Of a DNA stretch of 64,000 bases, positions 10,151 to 20,073 are shown in pieces (position 1 is the first letter of the stretch; every line of letters starts with the position of its first letter). This stretch comes from Gammaproteobacteria bacterium (GTDB lineage Bacteria; Pseudomonadota; Gammaproteobacteria; Pseudomonadales; Pseudohongiellaceae): positions 47,248-111,247 of the forward strand of contig JAQWZF010000001.1 in NCBI GenBank assembly GCA_029253585.1. Direction: 5' to 3'. Both the position numbers and the translations under genes were made by a program. The notes beneath the pieces are model-generated. The model made no database searches. It saw only the letters and a program-made list of their open reading frames with translations, and was not told where the DNA came from.

Positions 10151-11458
10151 ATGCCCGCCAAAGGAAGCTCTCTTGACTCCTGGTTGCAGTATATCTCCAG
10201 TGTGCATCCGCGCGAGATCGAGCTCGGTCTTGACCGCACTAAACGAGTTGCGCAACGCCTGCAGCTTGGGACGCCCGACTCTCTTGTAGTCACAGTCGCT
10301 GGTACTAACGGCAAGGGTTCCTGTGTGGCGACTATGGAAGCTATCTTACAGCAGGCAGGATATAAAACCGGCTGCTATACCTCTCCTCATATTCATGCAT
10401 TCAATGAACGTATACGCATCAACTCGAAGAGTATTGACGACGAGTCGCTTGTCGCCGCTCTGGAAGCGATAGATGGCGCCCGCGAAGGTGAATCTCTAAG
10501 TTATTTCGAGTACGCAACTCTGGCAGGGCTCTACCTATTTCGCGAGTCGCAGGTCGATATTGCCTTGCTTGAGGTCGGGCTCGGTGGTCGCCTGGATGCG
10601 GTGAATATAGTCGACGCCGATGTGGCTATTATCAGCAGCATAGGTATCGATCATACCGATTGGCTGGGCAATGACATCGAGTCTATCGCTGCCGAGAAGG
10701 CTGGTATCATGCGTGCTCATTCTCCTACGGTCTTCGGAGGAATTAATCCTCCGTCCGCGATTATCCAAAGGGTGCAGGAGCTGGGTTCACCCTTGCTGGT
10801 TCTCGGTCAGGATTTCGATATCGATGAGAACGCCGATAGGGCTAGCTGGCGATGGAGCGGCCTGAATAGAGTGGGTACGTCCAAGCGCTATTCAGACCTT
10901 CCACTCACTAGCCTCATGTTGAGTAATGTGGCTACGGCGATGCAAGCCGTAAATTTGCTGCCTATAGTATTGAAAGATGAGCATGTCGCGTTTGGGCTTG
11001 CTGAGTTGGGCCTTGCCGGCAGATTTGAAGCCAGGAGGGACTGTGTCACCGGTAGAAGGGTAATCTTCGATGTGGCGCATAACCCAGCTGCGATGGAGCA
11101 GCTTGCCGTCAGGGTGCAGCGCTACAAGGAGCTTAATCCGGAGCTTGTGCGTGTAGCGGTGGTGCTAGCCATGATGGCGGATAAAGATGTGCTGGGAATG
11201 ATCACAGCCTTAGAATACTGCGTCGACATCTGGTATATTGCGCAGGTCGATCAGGCGCGTAGTATGGCCGCAGATGAAGTGGCACAAACGATGAAAGGCG
11301 TGGGATTAGGCTTAAATCGGGGCCAGATTTCCCAATTCGACAGTGTAGGGGCGGCTTATAGCGCCGCCTGCGCTGAGACCGAAGCGCTGGATCTCGTGCT
11401 AGTGACAGGCTCTTTCCTTACCGTGGCGGCTGTTCACGGGCTAAGTGAGCCGGCCTAA
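10151..11458 (+). CDS. folC: bifunctional folylpolyglutamate / dihydrofolate synthase
   Basis: FolC adds glutamate to dihydropteroate and to folates, an essential cytosolic step. The 435-residue Mur-ligase-type protein shows the P-loop VAGTNGKGSCVATME, the folate-binding stretch TSPHIHAFNERIR, the region LLEVGLGGRLDAVN, SSIGIDHTDWLG and IFDVAHNPAAME. It starts 18 bp after accD and is followed 54 bp later by the SPOR-domain gene, consistent with a long accD-folC-dedD-cvpA-purF transcription unit. Confidence 0.96.
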   Translation: MPAKGSSLDSWLQYISSVHPREIELGLDRTKRVAQRLQLGTPDSLVVTVAGTNGKGSCVATMEAILQQAGYKTGCYTSPHIHAFNERIRINSKSIDDESLVAALEAIDGAREGESLSYFEYATLAGLYLFRESQVDIALLEVGLGGRLDAVNIVDADVAIISSIGIDHTDWLGNDIESIAAEKAGIMRAHSPTVFGGINPPSAIIQRVQELGSPLLVLGQDFDIDENADRASWRWSGLNRVGTSKRYSDLPLTSLMLSNVATAMQAVNLLPIVLKDEHVAFGLAELGLAGRFEARRDCVTGRRVIFDVAHNPAAMEQLAVRVQRYKELNPELVRVAVVLAMMADKDVLGMITALEYCVDIWYIAQVDQARSMAADEVAQTMKGVGLGLNRGQISQFDSVGAAYSAACAETEALDLVLVTGSFLTVAAVHGLSEPA

Positions 11459-11512
11459 AGGGCTGGCGGAAACGAAGACCGGCAATCTTGTTGATATTGA
11501 GGTGGTTACGGC

Positions 11513-12118
11513 TTGAATCAGGGCGCCAAACAACGAATCGTCGGTACTGTCGTGCTACTCGCCCTAGCCTTGATTTTCTTGCCTATTATTTTTGATGGCC
11601 AGGGCAGCTATGAAGCTCCCGTCACAAGCCGCATTCCAGACATCCCCATTATTTCTATCTTGCCGGAGCCAGTACAATCGCGTCCTGTGATCGTGAATGA
11701 TACGCAGCCCATTGAGCCGGCGATCGCGGCTACGGTGAATCTTGTCGAAGAGGTGGTGTCGGAGATCGAAGAGGCTGCTGTGATTGAAGAGGCGGCCGCA
11801 GAGGTCGAAATCACCGAATCCCAAGCGATTTTTAGTCGCGAAGTCCCCGCGCTCAGTGATGCGGGCCTGCCTCAGGGCTGGAGTGTCCGATTGGGCTCTT
11901 TTTCCGACGCAGAAAATGCGAGCAATCTATTAGTACGCCTGCAGGAAGCTGGCTACAAGGCTTATACTCGAGATATCAGCAGTGACCAGGGTTCTCTGAC
12001 CGGTGTCTTCGTCGGGCCGTGGCTCGATAGAGGTCAGGTGAATGAGTATCAGCGTAAGTTGCAAGAGGAGTTTAGTTTGGCCGGTCTGGTAGTTCGCTAC
12101 GAACTCGAGCGGTTATAG
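11513..12118 (+). CDS. SPOR-domain cell division protein, DedD-like
   Basis: A 201-residue inner-membrane protein with one N-terminal membrane helix (VVLLALALIFLPIIF), a Glu/Val/Ala-rich periplasmic linker, and a C-terminal SPOR domain (about 123-200: WSVRLGSFSDAENASNLLVRL ... VFVGPWLDRGQVNEY). SPOR domains bind denuded septal peptidoglycan, so a role at the division site is inferred. The position between folC and cvpA is that of dedD in E. coli and its Pseudomonas equivalent. The start is TTG 11513, just ahead of the membrane helix. Confidence 0.88.
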   Translation: MNQGAKQRIVGTVVLLALALIFLPIIFDGQGSYEAPVTSRIPDIPIISILPEPVQSRPVIVNDTQPIEPAIAATVNLVEEVVSEIEEAAVIEEAAAEVEITESQAIFSREVPALSDAGLPQGWSVRLGSFSDAENASNLLVRLQEAGYKAYTRDISSDQGSLTGVFVGPWLDRGQVNEYQRKLQEEFSLAGLVVRYELERL

Positions 12119-12135
12119 CCAGCACTGGTTAGCAA

Positions 12136-12627
12136 ATGGCATTTAATCAAGTCGACATAGTCATTCTTATAATTATGGTGCTCTCGTCGGCATCCGGTCT
12201 GTGGCGTGGCTTGATAAAGGAAGTGCTCTCGTTGTTAACCTGGATTGTCGCCTTGCTGGGATCCAGGGTCTACAGTGAGCCCCTGGCTGGCATGATGACA
12301 GGGATGATAGAGAACGACGGCATTCGCTATGTAACGGCCTTTGCTGTTCTCTTTGTGATTGTGATGATGCTGGGGACGTTTCTAACCTTCCTCATGTCGA
12401 AGTTGCTGACGATCACCGGCTTGAAGTTAGCCGACCGTCTTCTTGGCGCCGCCTTCGGCGTAGCCAGAGGTGTGATAATCGTGTTGGTAATACTTTTTAT
12501 CGCCAGTATGTTCGTTTCGGAAACACACTTGTGGCAGGACTCACAGTTTATTCCTTATGGAATGACTATGATCGAGAAGTCGCAGGTTTTTATCGGGGAT
12601 ATGAATAGCGTCGAGCCGACGCCCTAA
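12136..12627 (+). CDS. cvpA: CvpA family membrane protein
   Basis: A 163-residue protein with four hydrophobic segments and the family N-terminus (DIVILIIMVLSSASGLWRGLIKEVLSLLTWI). CvpA is named for its requirement in colicin V production. In other bacteria it affects envelope stress and bile resistance, but its biochemical activity is not settled. It lies between the SPOR gene and purF, the conserved order. Confidence 0.93.
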   Translation: MAFNQVDIVILIIMVLSSASGLWRGLIKEVLSLLTWIVALLGSRVYSEPLAGMMTGMIENDGIRYVTAFAVLFVIVMMLGTFLTFLMSKLLTITGLKLADRLLGAAFGVARGVIIVLVILFIASMFVSETHLWQDSQFIPYGMTMIEKSQVFIGDMNSVEPTP

Positions 12628-12651
12628 ATACGGTTAATCGCGGAGCGTACT

Positions 12652-14154
12652 ATGTGTGGATTGGTAGGTGTGGTTGCAAGTAAGGACGTCGGTGTCTGTC
12701 TTTATGACACATTAACCGTACTGCAGCACCGGGGTCAGGATGCGGCGGGTATAATGACCAGTGACAACGGCAAGTTGAATCTGCGCAAGGATAACGGTCT
12801 GGTGAAAGATGTCTTTCGCACTCGTCATATGCGCAGACTTACCGGCAATATGGGAATAGGCCACGTGCGCTATCCCACCGCCGGTAGCTCTAGCCCCGCA
12901 CTCGCTCAACCCTTCTATGTTAATTCGCCTTATGGCCTGTGCCTGGCGCACAATGGCAACCTTACTAACAGCAAAGAGCTTAGTCGCGATTTATTCAAAG
13001 AAGACCTCCGTCATATCAACACCGACTCAGACTCTGAGGTCTTGTTAAATGTATTCGCTCACGAATTGCAGCGTCGCAACAAGATGAAGCCTCTGCCTGT
13101 AGATGTATTTGCCGCTGTTGCCGGTGTGCATAATCGTTGTCGTGGGGGGTTCGCCGCCGTTGTCATGCTGTCTGGATACGGCATCGTAGGTTTCAGGGAT
13201 AGAAATGGCATACGCCCGTTGGTGTTTGGCAGCAGGGTGACGAAGAGGGGCAAGAAGGAGTACATGATTGCCTCAGAGAGTGTAGCTCTGGATTCTCAAG
13301 GTTTCACGATAGAGCGGGATGTTTCGCCTGGCGAGGCGGTCTACATAGATATTGACGGGCAATTGCATACCGAGGTTTGTACAGAACCTGGCGTACATAC
13401 ACCCTGCATTTTCGAGCATGTTTATTTTGCGCGGCCCGATTCATTGATGGATGGCATTTCGGTCTATAAGGCTCGCCTGCGAATGGGGGAGCGTCTCGCT
13501 GACAAGATCGAGCGAGTGCGTCCAGCTCATGATATCGATGTAATTATTCCTATACCCGACACGAGCCGCACGGCGGCCCTAGAACTGGCAAATCGATTAG
13601 GGTTGAAATTTCGCGAAGGCTTTGTGAAGAATCGTTATATAGGTCGTACTTTTATCATGCCGGGTCAGAGCCAGCGCAAGAAGAGTGTACGGCAGAAGCT
13701 AAACGCGATCGATCTGGAGTTCAAGGGCAAGAATGTCTTGCTGGTCGATGATTCAATCGTTCGTGGGACTACCTGTAAGCAGATCATTCAGATGGCGCGT
13801 GATGCAGGCGCGGCCAAGGTCTATTTTGCCTCAGCTGCACCTGCGATTCGTTATCCGAATGTGTACGGTATTGATATGCCAGCCGCGGCGGAACTCATAG
13901 CCTCGGGTAAGACGGAGAAGGAAATCGAGGAAGCCATAGGAGCTGACTGGTTGATCTATCAGGATTTGGATGATCTGATCTCAACCGCTGCAGAGGGTAA
14001 TCCGGAAATCGAAGAGTTCGAGTGCTCAGTATTCAATGGCGAGTACGTAACCGGCGACGTGGATGAGATCTATCTCAAGCGTCTCGAAAATCTGCGTAAC
14101 GATGCGGCGAAGGCAAAGAAGGCGAGCAAGAAAGCTGCCGCAACAGCGGAGTAG
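12652..14154 (+). CDS. purF: amidophosphoribosyltransferase
   Basis: PurF makes 5-phosphoribosylamine from PRPP and glutamine, the first committed step of purine synthesis. After removal of Met, Cys2 (MCGLVGVV) becomes the N-terminal nucleophile of the glutaminase domain; [11 protein letters not shown] and [11 protein letters not shown] follow. The PRPP-binding site is [18 protein letters not shown]. The 500 residues end in a short Lys/Ala-rich tail ([16 protein letters not shown]). metZ often follows in Pseudomonas but is not seen here. Confidence 0.97.
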   Translation: MCGLVGVVASKDVGVCLYDTLTVLQHRGQDAAGIMTSDNGKLNLRKDNGLVKDVFRTRHMRRLTGNMGIGHVRYPTAGSSSPALAQPFYVNSPYGLCLAHNGNLTNSKELSRDLFKEDLRHINTDSDSEVLLNVFAHELQRRNKMKPLPVDVFAAVAGVHNRCRGGFAAVVMLSGYGIVGFRDRNGIRPLVFGSRVTKRGKKEYMIASESVALDSQGFTIERDVSPGEAVYIDIDGQLHTEVCTEPGVHTPCIFEHVYFARPDSLMDGISVYKARLRMGERLADKIERVRPAHDIDVIIPIPDTSRTAALELANRLGLKFREGFVKNRYIGRTFIMPGQSQRKKSVRQKLNAIDLEFKGKNVLLVDDSIVRGTTCKQIIQMARDAGAAKVYFASAAPAIRYPNVYGIDMPAAAELIASGKTEKEIEEAIGADWLIYQDLDDLISTAAEGNPEIEEFECSVFNGEYVTGDVDEIYLKRLENLRNDAAKAKKASKKAAATAE

Positions 14155-14209
14155 GATCAGTTTTTTGCCAGTGCAGGCCAAGTCGAAGAAGTAGACAGGT
14201 GAGTAGACA

Positions 14210-14347
14210 ATGTTATCCGCTAATGCCGAAAAGAATGTGCCAGATCAGGTCGATCTAGTAGACAATGAACTTTCGCAGCAGGTGCAAACTACTGTTGCTG
14301 AAGTGGGCAAGGCGCTGCTTAGCAGAAGGCACTATTGCGAGAGTTAA
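14210..14347 (+). other. short unassigned ORF downstream of purF
   Basis: The 347 bp between purF and the convergent yciH-like gene hold one short open frame of 45 codons starting at ATG 14210 (MLSANAEKNVPDQVDLVDNE...), preceded by aggtgag. I do not recognise it. The composition of the first 38 residues looks protein-like, then the frame ends abruptly (SRRHYCES), so it could be the head of a broken gene or chance. No terminator hairpin with a U-run is visible for purF. Confidence 0.2.
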
Positions 14348-14501
14348 GAGTGTGTTTTTCAAGATTGAAATCGAAATCACCTGCTCTGGCTGGCCTGCGG
14401 CGTATGAGCTAGGTTCAAGGCGCAAGCGCTGCTTGAGTTACGAGGATTACGGGTAGGGTCGTTGTTCGGGGTTTATCCGAATGCGATCTTCAGGGTTTTG
14501 A

Positions 14502-14864
14502 TTAGCCGCCAGCTAGCTTCACGTTCGTAAACTGTTTCTCTAGTTCCTGTTTCAGTGCTTCGCGATGATCTCCCTGTATTTCGATCACGCCATTCTTCAC
14601 GGTGCCACCTGAACCACATAGAGCCTTGAGCTTCTTCGCTAGTGCTTTGAGTTCGGTCTCACTAAGTTCGAACCCTGAAAGTATTGTTACTCCTTTGCCT
14701 TTTTTGCCCTTCGACTCTCGACTGATTCGTATTGCGGGGTCGATTATCTGCCTTGGGTTGCTCTTGTCTTGCACGAGTCGGCAGCGGCATTTTCGTAGTG
14801 GTTTATGACAGCCAGGACAGTTTGACGAGGCTTTGCTGCTATAGACAAGGCGAGAGTTGCTCAT
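14502..14864 (-). CDS. yciH: YciH/SUI1-family translation initiation factor-like protein
   Basis: A 120-residue protein with an N-terminal segment bearing CPGC and CRC cysteine pairs and a C-terminal SUI1 (eIF1-like) domain: RISRESKGKKGKGVTILSGF, then KKLKALCGSGGTVKNGVIEIQGDH. Bacterial YciH binds the 30S subunit and is thought to help discriminate initiation codons, possibly under stress. It lies 26 bp downstream of batD on the same strand, so it could be cotranscribed with the Bat cluster, although the functions are unrelated. Confidence 0.9.
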   Translation of the reverse strand: MSNSRLVYSSKASSNCPGCHKPLRKCRCRLVQDKSNPRQIIDPAIRISRESKGKKGKGVTILSGFELSETELKALAKKLKALCGSGGTVKNGVIEIQGDHREALKQELEKQFTNVKLAGG

Positions 14865-14890
14865 AGGTTCAAGGGCTCTATGCCGCTTTC

Positions 14891-16675
14891 CTAGGTCTTG
14901 TAAAGAGGGGGCAGGGCGTATTGATCTTCTTTATGTTGTTTCTTTTGTACGCTCTGCTTGGCCTTTCTAAGCACGGAAACAAGCTGTAGCAGGGCATTCG
15001 CATCGAATCCGTTCGCTGCAGATTGATCGTTCCTGGTCTGGAACAGGGCTATCTGAATGGCTTGGACGTGTGGATGAAGCGCCGGTGACTCAGTTTGCTG
15101 CAGAATGTCTTCCATACTGAAGACTCGACGGCCGTCGATGTAGTGATCGCACCACTTGACTAGTGTTTGTCGAATCGAGTTCAGGTCGCGGCTAGCAGAG
15201 GCTTTTGTGAACTGCTTATAGGCCACACTCTCGTTGTTGTCCGGGCTGTATTTCGCCGCGATATTCGACTTCACCTGCTGTATGTATTCGTCTATCTCGC
15301 GCTTGTTACCAACAATGACTAGTCGGTAGATACTAAACAGGGCGATTATGATCGCAGCGGCTATCGTGTAGTTTAACCATGCCGCTTCGACTTCGATAAA
15401 TTCCGCTTCGGCCTGCTCGTCGATCATGTCCTGATCGACTACCGGTAGCTGCGCCAATAGCTCTTCGAGGTTCTCGGTGCTGGCAACCGTCTGCTCTGCG
15501 GGTACTTCGCCGTTAACATTGGCGATAGTTATCCTGGTGGCCGGTATAACCGTCGCCTCTAGCTGGTCGGTCTCTACGTTCCACCAGGGGATGGAGATCT
15601 CTGGGACCAAAACGTTACCGCTATCAATAGGAACCATCGATGTAGTCTCTATACGTGTGCCTACGATAGCGCCATCTACGAAGGTGCGCTCGATTTCAGG
15701 CGGGTCAGGATAGAGATTTAAGCCTTCAATTTCGGTCCCGCTAAAGGGTGGTAATACGGCCCCATCCAGGCCGTCTGCTGTCATCGTAACGGTACGCACT
15801 ACACTGTCGCCGACCTTCAGGCTATTTATGTCTGTGCTCCAGCTTTCCTCCAGAGTTAGATTGGTCACCGGTAGCCAGAAGTCGGTATTCTGGACAGTGG
15901 CGGGACGTTCCTTAATGTCGATGCTTACGCCTTCGATGAACGCGGTGACTCTTCGTGTGTTTAGGTTTCTGAACACGAAGTTACTGGAGCCGTCTGTCAC
16001 TTCGCCGCGGAAAAGTATGTCTGGAATTTCTAGTGGCCCACTACGCTGAGGGAAGATAACGTAACGCTTCTCATAGACGCCGTAACGCACTCCGTCGATA
16101 AGTTTCTCGTACTGATTGGGTGAGCCAATTAGTTGAATGACAGAGTCTTCCATCTCCAGTTCGGTAAACTGTGGATTACGGATGCCATTGATCGTGTAGT
16201 AGAGGCGAACAGTAAATAACAATTGCTCTTGCACGTAGACCGACTCTTTGTTGGTCTCTATTTCCAGAAATAGTTCTTCGCTAGATTGGTTGGAGCGCGG
16301 GCCTTCATTGGTTACGGTTATCTCTATAGGCGCGGTAGTCTGTCCGTTAATATCGAGTTCCGGAATAGTGAGGCTGCCTTCTTCGAGCGGGAATAGTGTG
16401 ACGATATAGTCGGTCCAGGCCTCCACGGCGCCATTGACACTTCTAATTTGGCTGGATGTCCTCGTGCCCAGTACGTCGAATTGCGTGGTAAGAGGAGTCA
16501 GATCTAACTGCATGCCCTGTTGCTGGTCGTAGATGCGGATAGTGAGAGTGGCAGTTTCGCCACGCGCGATTTCATTGCGGTCGAGAGAGATTTCTACTTC
16601 CTGTGCGCTAGCGACGGGGGCTAGCGCTAAACCCGCATAGAATAAAATGAATGCCAGTATTGATCTAATTCTCAC
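14891..16675 (-). CDS. batD: BatD-family protein (periplasmic, membrane-anchored)
   Basis: A 594-residue protein with a signal peptide (MRIRSILAFILFYAGLALAPVASA), long beta-rich periplasmic repeats (start EVEISLDRNEIARGETATLTI), one membrane helix near residues 434-455 (YTIAAAIIIALFSIYRL) and a cytoplasmic helical tail. This is the BatD/'oxygen tolerance' family. In Bacteroides and Leptospira the Bat operon is linked to oxidative-stress tolerance; the molecular activity is unknown. It overlaps the end of the preceding VWA/TPR gene by 4 bp, so coupling is likely. Confidence 0.88.
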   Translation of the reverse strand: MRIRSILAFILFYAGLALAPVASAQEVEISLDRNEIARGETATLTIRIYDQQQGMQLDLTPLTTQFDVLGTRTSSQIRSVNGAVEAWTDYIVTLFPLEEGSLTIPELDINGQTTAPIEITVTNEGPRSNQSSEELFLEIETNKESVYVQEQLLFTVRLYYTINGIRNPQFTELEMEDSVIQLIGSPNQYEKLIDGVRYGVYEKRYVIFPQRSGPLEIPDILFRGEVTDGSSNFVFRNLNTRRVTAFIEGVSIDIKERPATVQNTDFWLPVTNLTLEESWSTDINSLKVGDSVVRTVTMTADGLDGAVLPPFSGTEIEGLNLYPDPPEIERTFVDGAIVGTRIETTSMVPIDSGNVLVPEISIPWWNVETDQLEATVIPATRITIANVNGEVPAEQTVASTENLEELLAQLPVVDQDMIDEQAEAEFIEVEAAWLNYTIAAAIIIALFSIYRLVIVGNKREIDEYIQQVKSNIAAKYSPDNNESVAYKQFTKASASRDLNSIRQTLVKWCDHYIDGRRVFSMEDILQQTESPALHPHVQAIQIALFQTRNDQSAANGFDANALLQLVSVLRKAKQSVQKKQHKEDQYALPPLYKT

Positions 16676-18456
16676 CAGATCTGTCCTCCATTTTGTAGGC
16701 TATTCGCGGTGCCGTTCAACTGTCGTTGTCGGTATTGGTAGCGAAACTTGCGCCGCAATAATTCGCCCGGGTCGTCTTCTATTCTGCGCAGCCATTGTTC
16801 TAGAGATTGCTGTTCTTCAAATTCTTCATTGGTCGTTTCGCTGGGAGTGTTTTGCTCACTATTCGACTCGGAACCTTCCTGCTCCTCAGGAGGCTGATTC
16901 TGTTGCTGTTCATCCTGCTGATCCTGATTGCCTTCTTGGCTCTCTTGATCTTGCTGTTCGCTGTTCTCGGAATCCTGTTCTGATTCGTTCTCGGAATTCT
17001 GCTCAGACTCGCTATCTTGATCTTCGCCTTCCTGATTCTCGCCACTCTCAGACTCTTCCTGCTCTAGTAGCTGTTCAACAATGGCCTTGTTTTGGATTGC
17101 ATCGGTATGCGTATCATTGAGGCTAAGTGTCATGTCGTAGGCGGCTATTGCCTCCGCATAGTTGCCAGACAGGGCGAGAGCATTGCCCCGGTTGTAGTGG
17201 CCGTCTGCAGTATCGCTTGTGCTAAATGCCGCTATTGCGGCTTCATAGTTTTCGGCTCTGTAGTTGGCAGCTCCGGCCCACTCGCTAGCCTCAAATAGAA
17301 CTGCTGCGGTTGAGTGTTCTTCGTTGGCAAAGGCTCTCGCGGCTTGCTGATCCTTCGTCTGCCATAGGTCTCTCCATTCCAGCGCCTGAGCCTGTTGGCT
17401 GGGCAACATCATGCCGGAGCCGGTAATCAAGACGAAGCTGAATAGCCAGCCACGCCGAAAGCTTAAGGCTGCGATCGGCAGGACTAGAAGCAAGAGCCAG
17501 GGACCAAACTCGTACCAGACATCGAACTCTTCTTCGACGTCGGATAGCTGCTCATCGTCTAACAGGTCGATATCGGTCAGGAGATAGGCCAGGTCAGAAT
17601 CGGCAAGTTGAATATCGTGGTAGCGGCCGTTTACACGGCTTGCCAGGGATTGCAGTACGTTCTTGTTCAGCGTGGGTATGATTAATGAGCCTGCGTCGTC
17701 GGTAAGGAAGTTGCCGTCATTAGTGCGAATTGGGGCGCCTTCTTCGGTGCCGATGCCCATGATCAGTAGCTGGTAATCGTTGTCTGTAAACTGTTCTGTA
17801 ATTAGAAGCTCTTCATCGTAGCCACTAATTCCATCTGTCATGAGGAGAACTTTGCCGCGGCTGGCATCGCTACCGTCGAGTAAGTCAATGGCTAGGTCCA
17901 GGGCCGCCGTAGGATTGCTCCCAAATAGGGGCATGATGTTCGGGCTCAATGAGGGCACTAGTGCGGCGATGGTTACTACGTCATCGGTAAGCGGGGTGAC
18001 GGTATGTGCGTCTCCGGCATACACTACCAGGGCGGTCTGGCCTTCCGCGCGCAGATCCAATATGTCGCGAAGCTTGCGTTTTGCCAGGTCTAGCCTGTTG
18101 GGAGAGTGATCAGGGGCAAACATCGACAATGACAGGTCCATCACGATGACTAAGGCATCTTCTCTTTTCTGCACAGGCTGCGGCAGTTGTTCCCACACTG
18201 GGCCCGCCAATGCCAATATAGACAGGCACCATGCGCAGAACAGTAAGATCAGGGGAGTTCTTTGCGAGGCATTCTTACTGCGATCCAGCAGATAGGGCAG
18301 AAGTGACTTGTCGATTGCCTTGTCCCAGGCGGTAACGACGGAGTTAACTCTCCACATGGCGATAAAAAATAAGAGGACAGGGAGCAGCGCCAGCAACCAT
18401 AGGGGCCTAAGGAAATGAAAGTTTTCAATCAAGCTGACAGGTATTAGAAGTTCCAC
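16672..18456 (-). CDS. VWA and TPR domain membrane protein (BatB/BatC fusion type)
   Basis: A 594-residue inner-membrane protein. Two N-terminal hydrophobic segments precede a von Willebrand A domain with a complete MIDAS-type motif (MDLSLS) and LLMTDGIS. A further hydrophobic pair (around residues 320-360) is followed by about two TPR units (GHYNRGNALALSGNYAEAIAAYD). A highly acidic Gln/Glu/Ser-rich low-complexity stretch (about 465-545) comes next, then a short basic tail. This combines the BatB (VWA) and BatC (TPR) roles in one chain, common in gammaproteobacteria. It abuts batA and overlaps batD by 4 bp. Confidence 0.88.
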   Translation of the reverse strand: MELLIPVSLIENFHFLRPLWLLALLPVLLFFIAMWRVNSVVTAWDKAIDKSLLPYLLDRSKNASQRTPLILLFCAWCLSILALAGPVWEQLPQPVQKREDALVIVMDLSLSMFAPDHSPNRLDLAKRKLRDILDLRAEGQTALVVYAGDAHTVTPLTDDVVTIAALVPSLSPNIMPLFGSNPTAALDLAIDLLDGSDASRGKVLLMTDGISGYDEELLITEQFTDNDYQLLIMGIGTEEGAPIRTNDGNFLTDDAGSLIIPTLNKNVLQSLASRVNGRYHDIQLADSDLAYLLTDIDLLDDEQLSDVEEEFDVWYEFGPWLLLLVLPIAALSFRRGWLFSFVLITGSGMMLPSQQAQALEWRDLWQTKDQQAARAFANEEHSTAAVLFEASEWAGAANYRAENYEAAIAAFSTSDTADGHYNRGNALALSGNYAEAIAAYDMTLSLNDTHTDAIQNKAIVEQLLEQEESESGENQEGEDQDSESEQNSENESEQDSENSEQQDQESQEGNQDQQDEQQQNQPPEEQEGSESNSEQNTPSETTNEEFEEQQSLEQWLRRIEDDPGELLRRKFRYQYRQRQLNGTANSLQNGGQIW

Positions 18457-19517
18457 TAGGCCTTACTTCCGCTTGTTGTCTGCGCATCGAGGTCATCGTC
18501 GCCATCATTTAGCCTGGCCTTGCCGGCAAGGGACATCCAGGGGATAGAGAACAAGGCCAGTAGGAAGCTAATCAGTAAGGCTGCACCAAGCGGCCAGTAG
18601 AATAGAACCCGTGTAGGTCTGTAAGTCTGCTCATCCTGTTCTATAGTTTCCAGTCGGTCGAGCTCCTCGTATATTTCTACCAAGTCATTCACGTCACGCG
18701 CTCTAAAATAGCGTCCGCCAGTGGATTCGGCGATCTGGGTGAGTACGGCCTCATCCAGCTCCGCAGATGGGTTAATCGCTCTTGCCCCAAAGAAGGTGCG
18801 CTGAACAACTTGATCGGCACCTATGCCGATTGTGTAGATCTTAATGTTCTCGGTCTGCGCAAGTTGGCCAGCCTGTTCCGGCGATACGGCTCCGGCATTA
18901 TTCACGCCGTCGGTCAACAGAACGAGTACACGGCTATTCTCGGGGCGAGTGCGCAGGTGGATAACCCCTAGCCCGATTGCGTCACCAATGGCGGTAGCGG
19001 ACTCCTCGATGATACCGATCTCCGCTTCCGCTAGCAGGGTGCCCACTGTCTCTCGGTCAAATGTAAGAGGAGCCTGGATATAGGCATGGGCAGCAAACAG
19101 AATTAGCCCAAGGCGATCACCTTCGCGTCTCTCAACGAAGTCGCCGACCACGGCCTTCACGACATCGATACGGGAGGCCTGTCTATTTCCCACGACCATG
19201 TCCTGCGCCTCCATGCTGCCTGAGATATCGACAGATAGCATCAGATCACGGCCTGTTGACGGCAATTGGACCGGTTCACCCAGCCATTGCGGACGACTAG
19301 AGGCGATAATCACCAATAACCAGATGAGAGTGCAGCAGATTAAATTTAGAAGTCTGCCGGAGGTCATGTTTTCGTTGTCTGACTGCAGCCTGCTCAGGCT
19401 ACTGAAGAACGGCACATACAACGCGGCGTCTTGTCTCGGGGCACGGGCTAACAGCCTATAGATAATCAGAGGCAGGGGAAGGGCCAGAAACACTAAGGGC
19501 CAAGTAAATTCAAGCAT
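18456..19517 (-). CDS. batA: BatA-like VWA domain membrane protein
   Basis: A 353-residue protein. I place the start at ATG 19517 (MLEFTWPLVFLALP) because it gives the usual hydrophobic N-terminus; a longer frame to 19688 would run deep into the upstream gene. Two N-terminal membrane helices are followed by a VWA domain with intact MIDAS (DISGSM, then TAIGDAIG, LLTDGVNNAG) and a C-terminal helix (PLGAALLISFLLALF). It overlaps the end of the DUF4381 gene by 8 bp, and its stop abuts the start of the VWA/TPR gene. Confidence 0.88.
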   Translation of the reverse strand: MLEFTWPLVFLALPLPLIIYRLLARAPRQDAALYVPFFSSLSRLQSDNENMTSGRLLNLICCTLIWLLVIIASSRPQWLGEPVQLPSTGRDLMLSVDISGSMEAQDMVVGNRQASRIDVVKAVVGDFVERREGDRLGLILFAAHAYIQAPLTFDRETVGTLLAEAEIGIIEESATAIGDAIGLGVIHLRTRPENSRVLVLLTDGVNNAGAVSPEQAGQLAQTENIKIYTIGIGADQVVQRTFFGARAINPSAELDEAVLTQIAESTGGRYFRARDVNDLVEIYEELDRLETIEQDEQTYRPTRVLFYWPLGAALLISFLLALFSIPWMSLAGKARLNDGDDDLDAQTTSGSKA

Positions 19518-20073
19518 CTGATAATCCTTGGGAAGCGGCAGAGCCATTGTCTGCAGATTGTGCTGCAGACGTCTTGCCACCTTTATAGAGGCTGGCAATC
19601 CACTGCTTGCCGAAGTCCTGCATGCTATCGACATCGACGTCGCATTTAGTCTGAAAACGCCCGTATTGTAGGGCCTCGGCGATTTCATCGCTCATCAGGG
19701 AAGATTCACCTTTTTGTCGAATAAAATCAACCCAGGCAGGGCCATCTAGACACGCCACATTTGCCTGCGGGTAATGCACCAGTGCCACGCGGCGTACGAT
19801 GGTATTGAATCGATTGGCGTAGTCGAGCTTGCTCTGGTTAATATCTGCAGGCTCTGCGTTAGAGTAACTATCATAGCAGCGCTCCAGCTCGGCAACCGCA
19901 TACTGGCAGACCTTCTGCTGGCGGCGGTAACTCGCGAATTTGCGGAATAAGATGATCAGCAGGACCAGAGCCAGGGCAGCGAGAATCCACCAGCCAATAG
20001 CCGGCGGCCAGAAGCTTACCGGTTCTGGAAGATGAATATCGGCTAGTTGAGCTAAGAGGTCTTCGCTATCCAT
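19510..20073 (-). CDS. DUF4381 family membrane protein
   Basis: A 187-residue protein with one membrane helix (about 25-45: IGWWILAALALVLLIILF) and a cytoplasmic part containing the family motif (R)FNTIVRRVALVHYP ... CLDGPAWVDFI. DUF4381 proteins are regular members of MoxR/Bat clusters between the DUF58 and VWA genes; their function is unknown. It overlaps the DUF58 gene by 22 bp and batA by 8 bp. Confidence 0.85.
   Translation of the reverse strand: MDSEDLLAQLADIHLPEPVSFWPPAIGWWILAALALVLLIILFRKFASYRRQQKVCQYAVAELERCYDSYSNAEPADINQSKLDYANRFNTIVRRVALVHYPQANVACLDGPAWVDFIRQKGESSLMSDEIAEALQYGRFQTKCDVDVDSMQDFGKQWIASLYKGGKTSAAQSADNGSAASQGLSDA

Noticed and set aside
14265..14456. 63-codon open frame downstream of purF
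   Set aside because: Overlaps the better short frame at 14210, has unnatural composition and no ribosome site.
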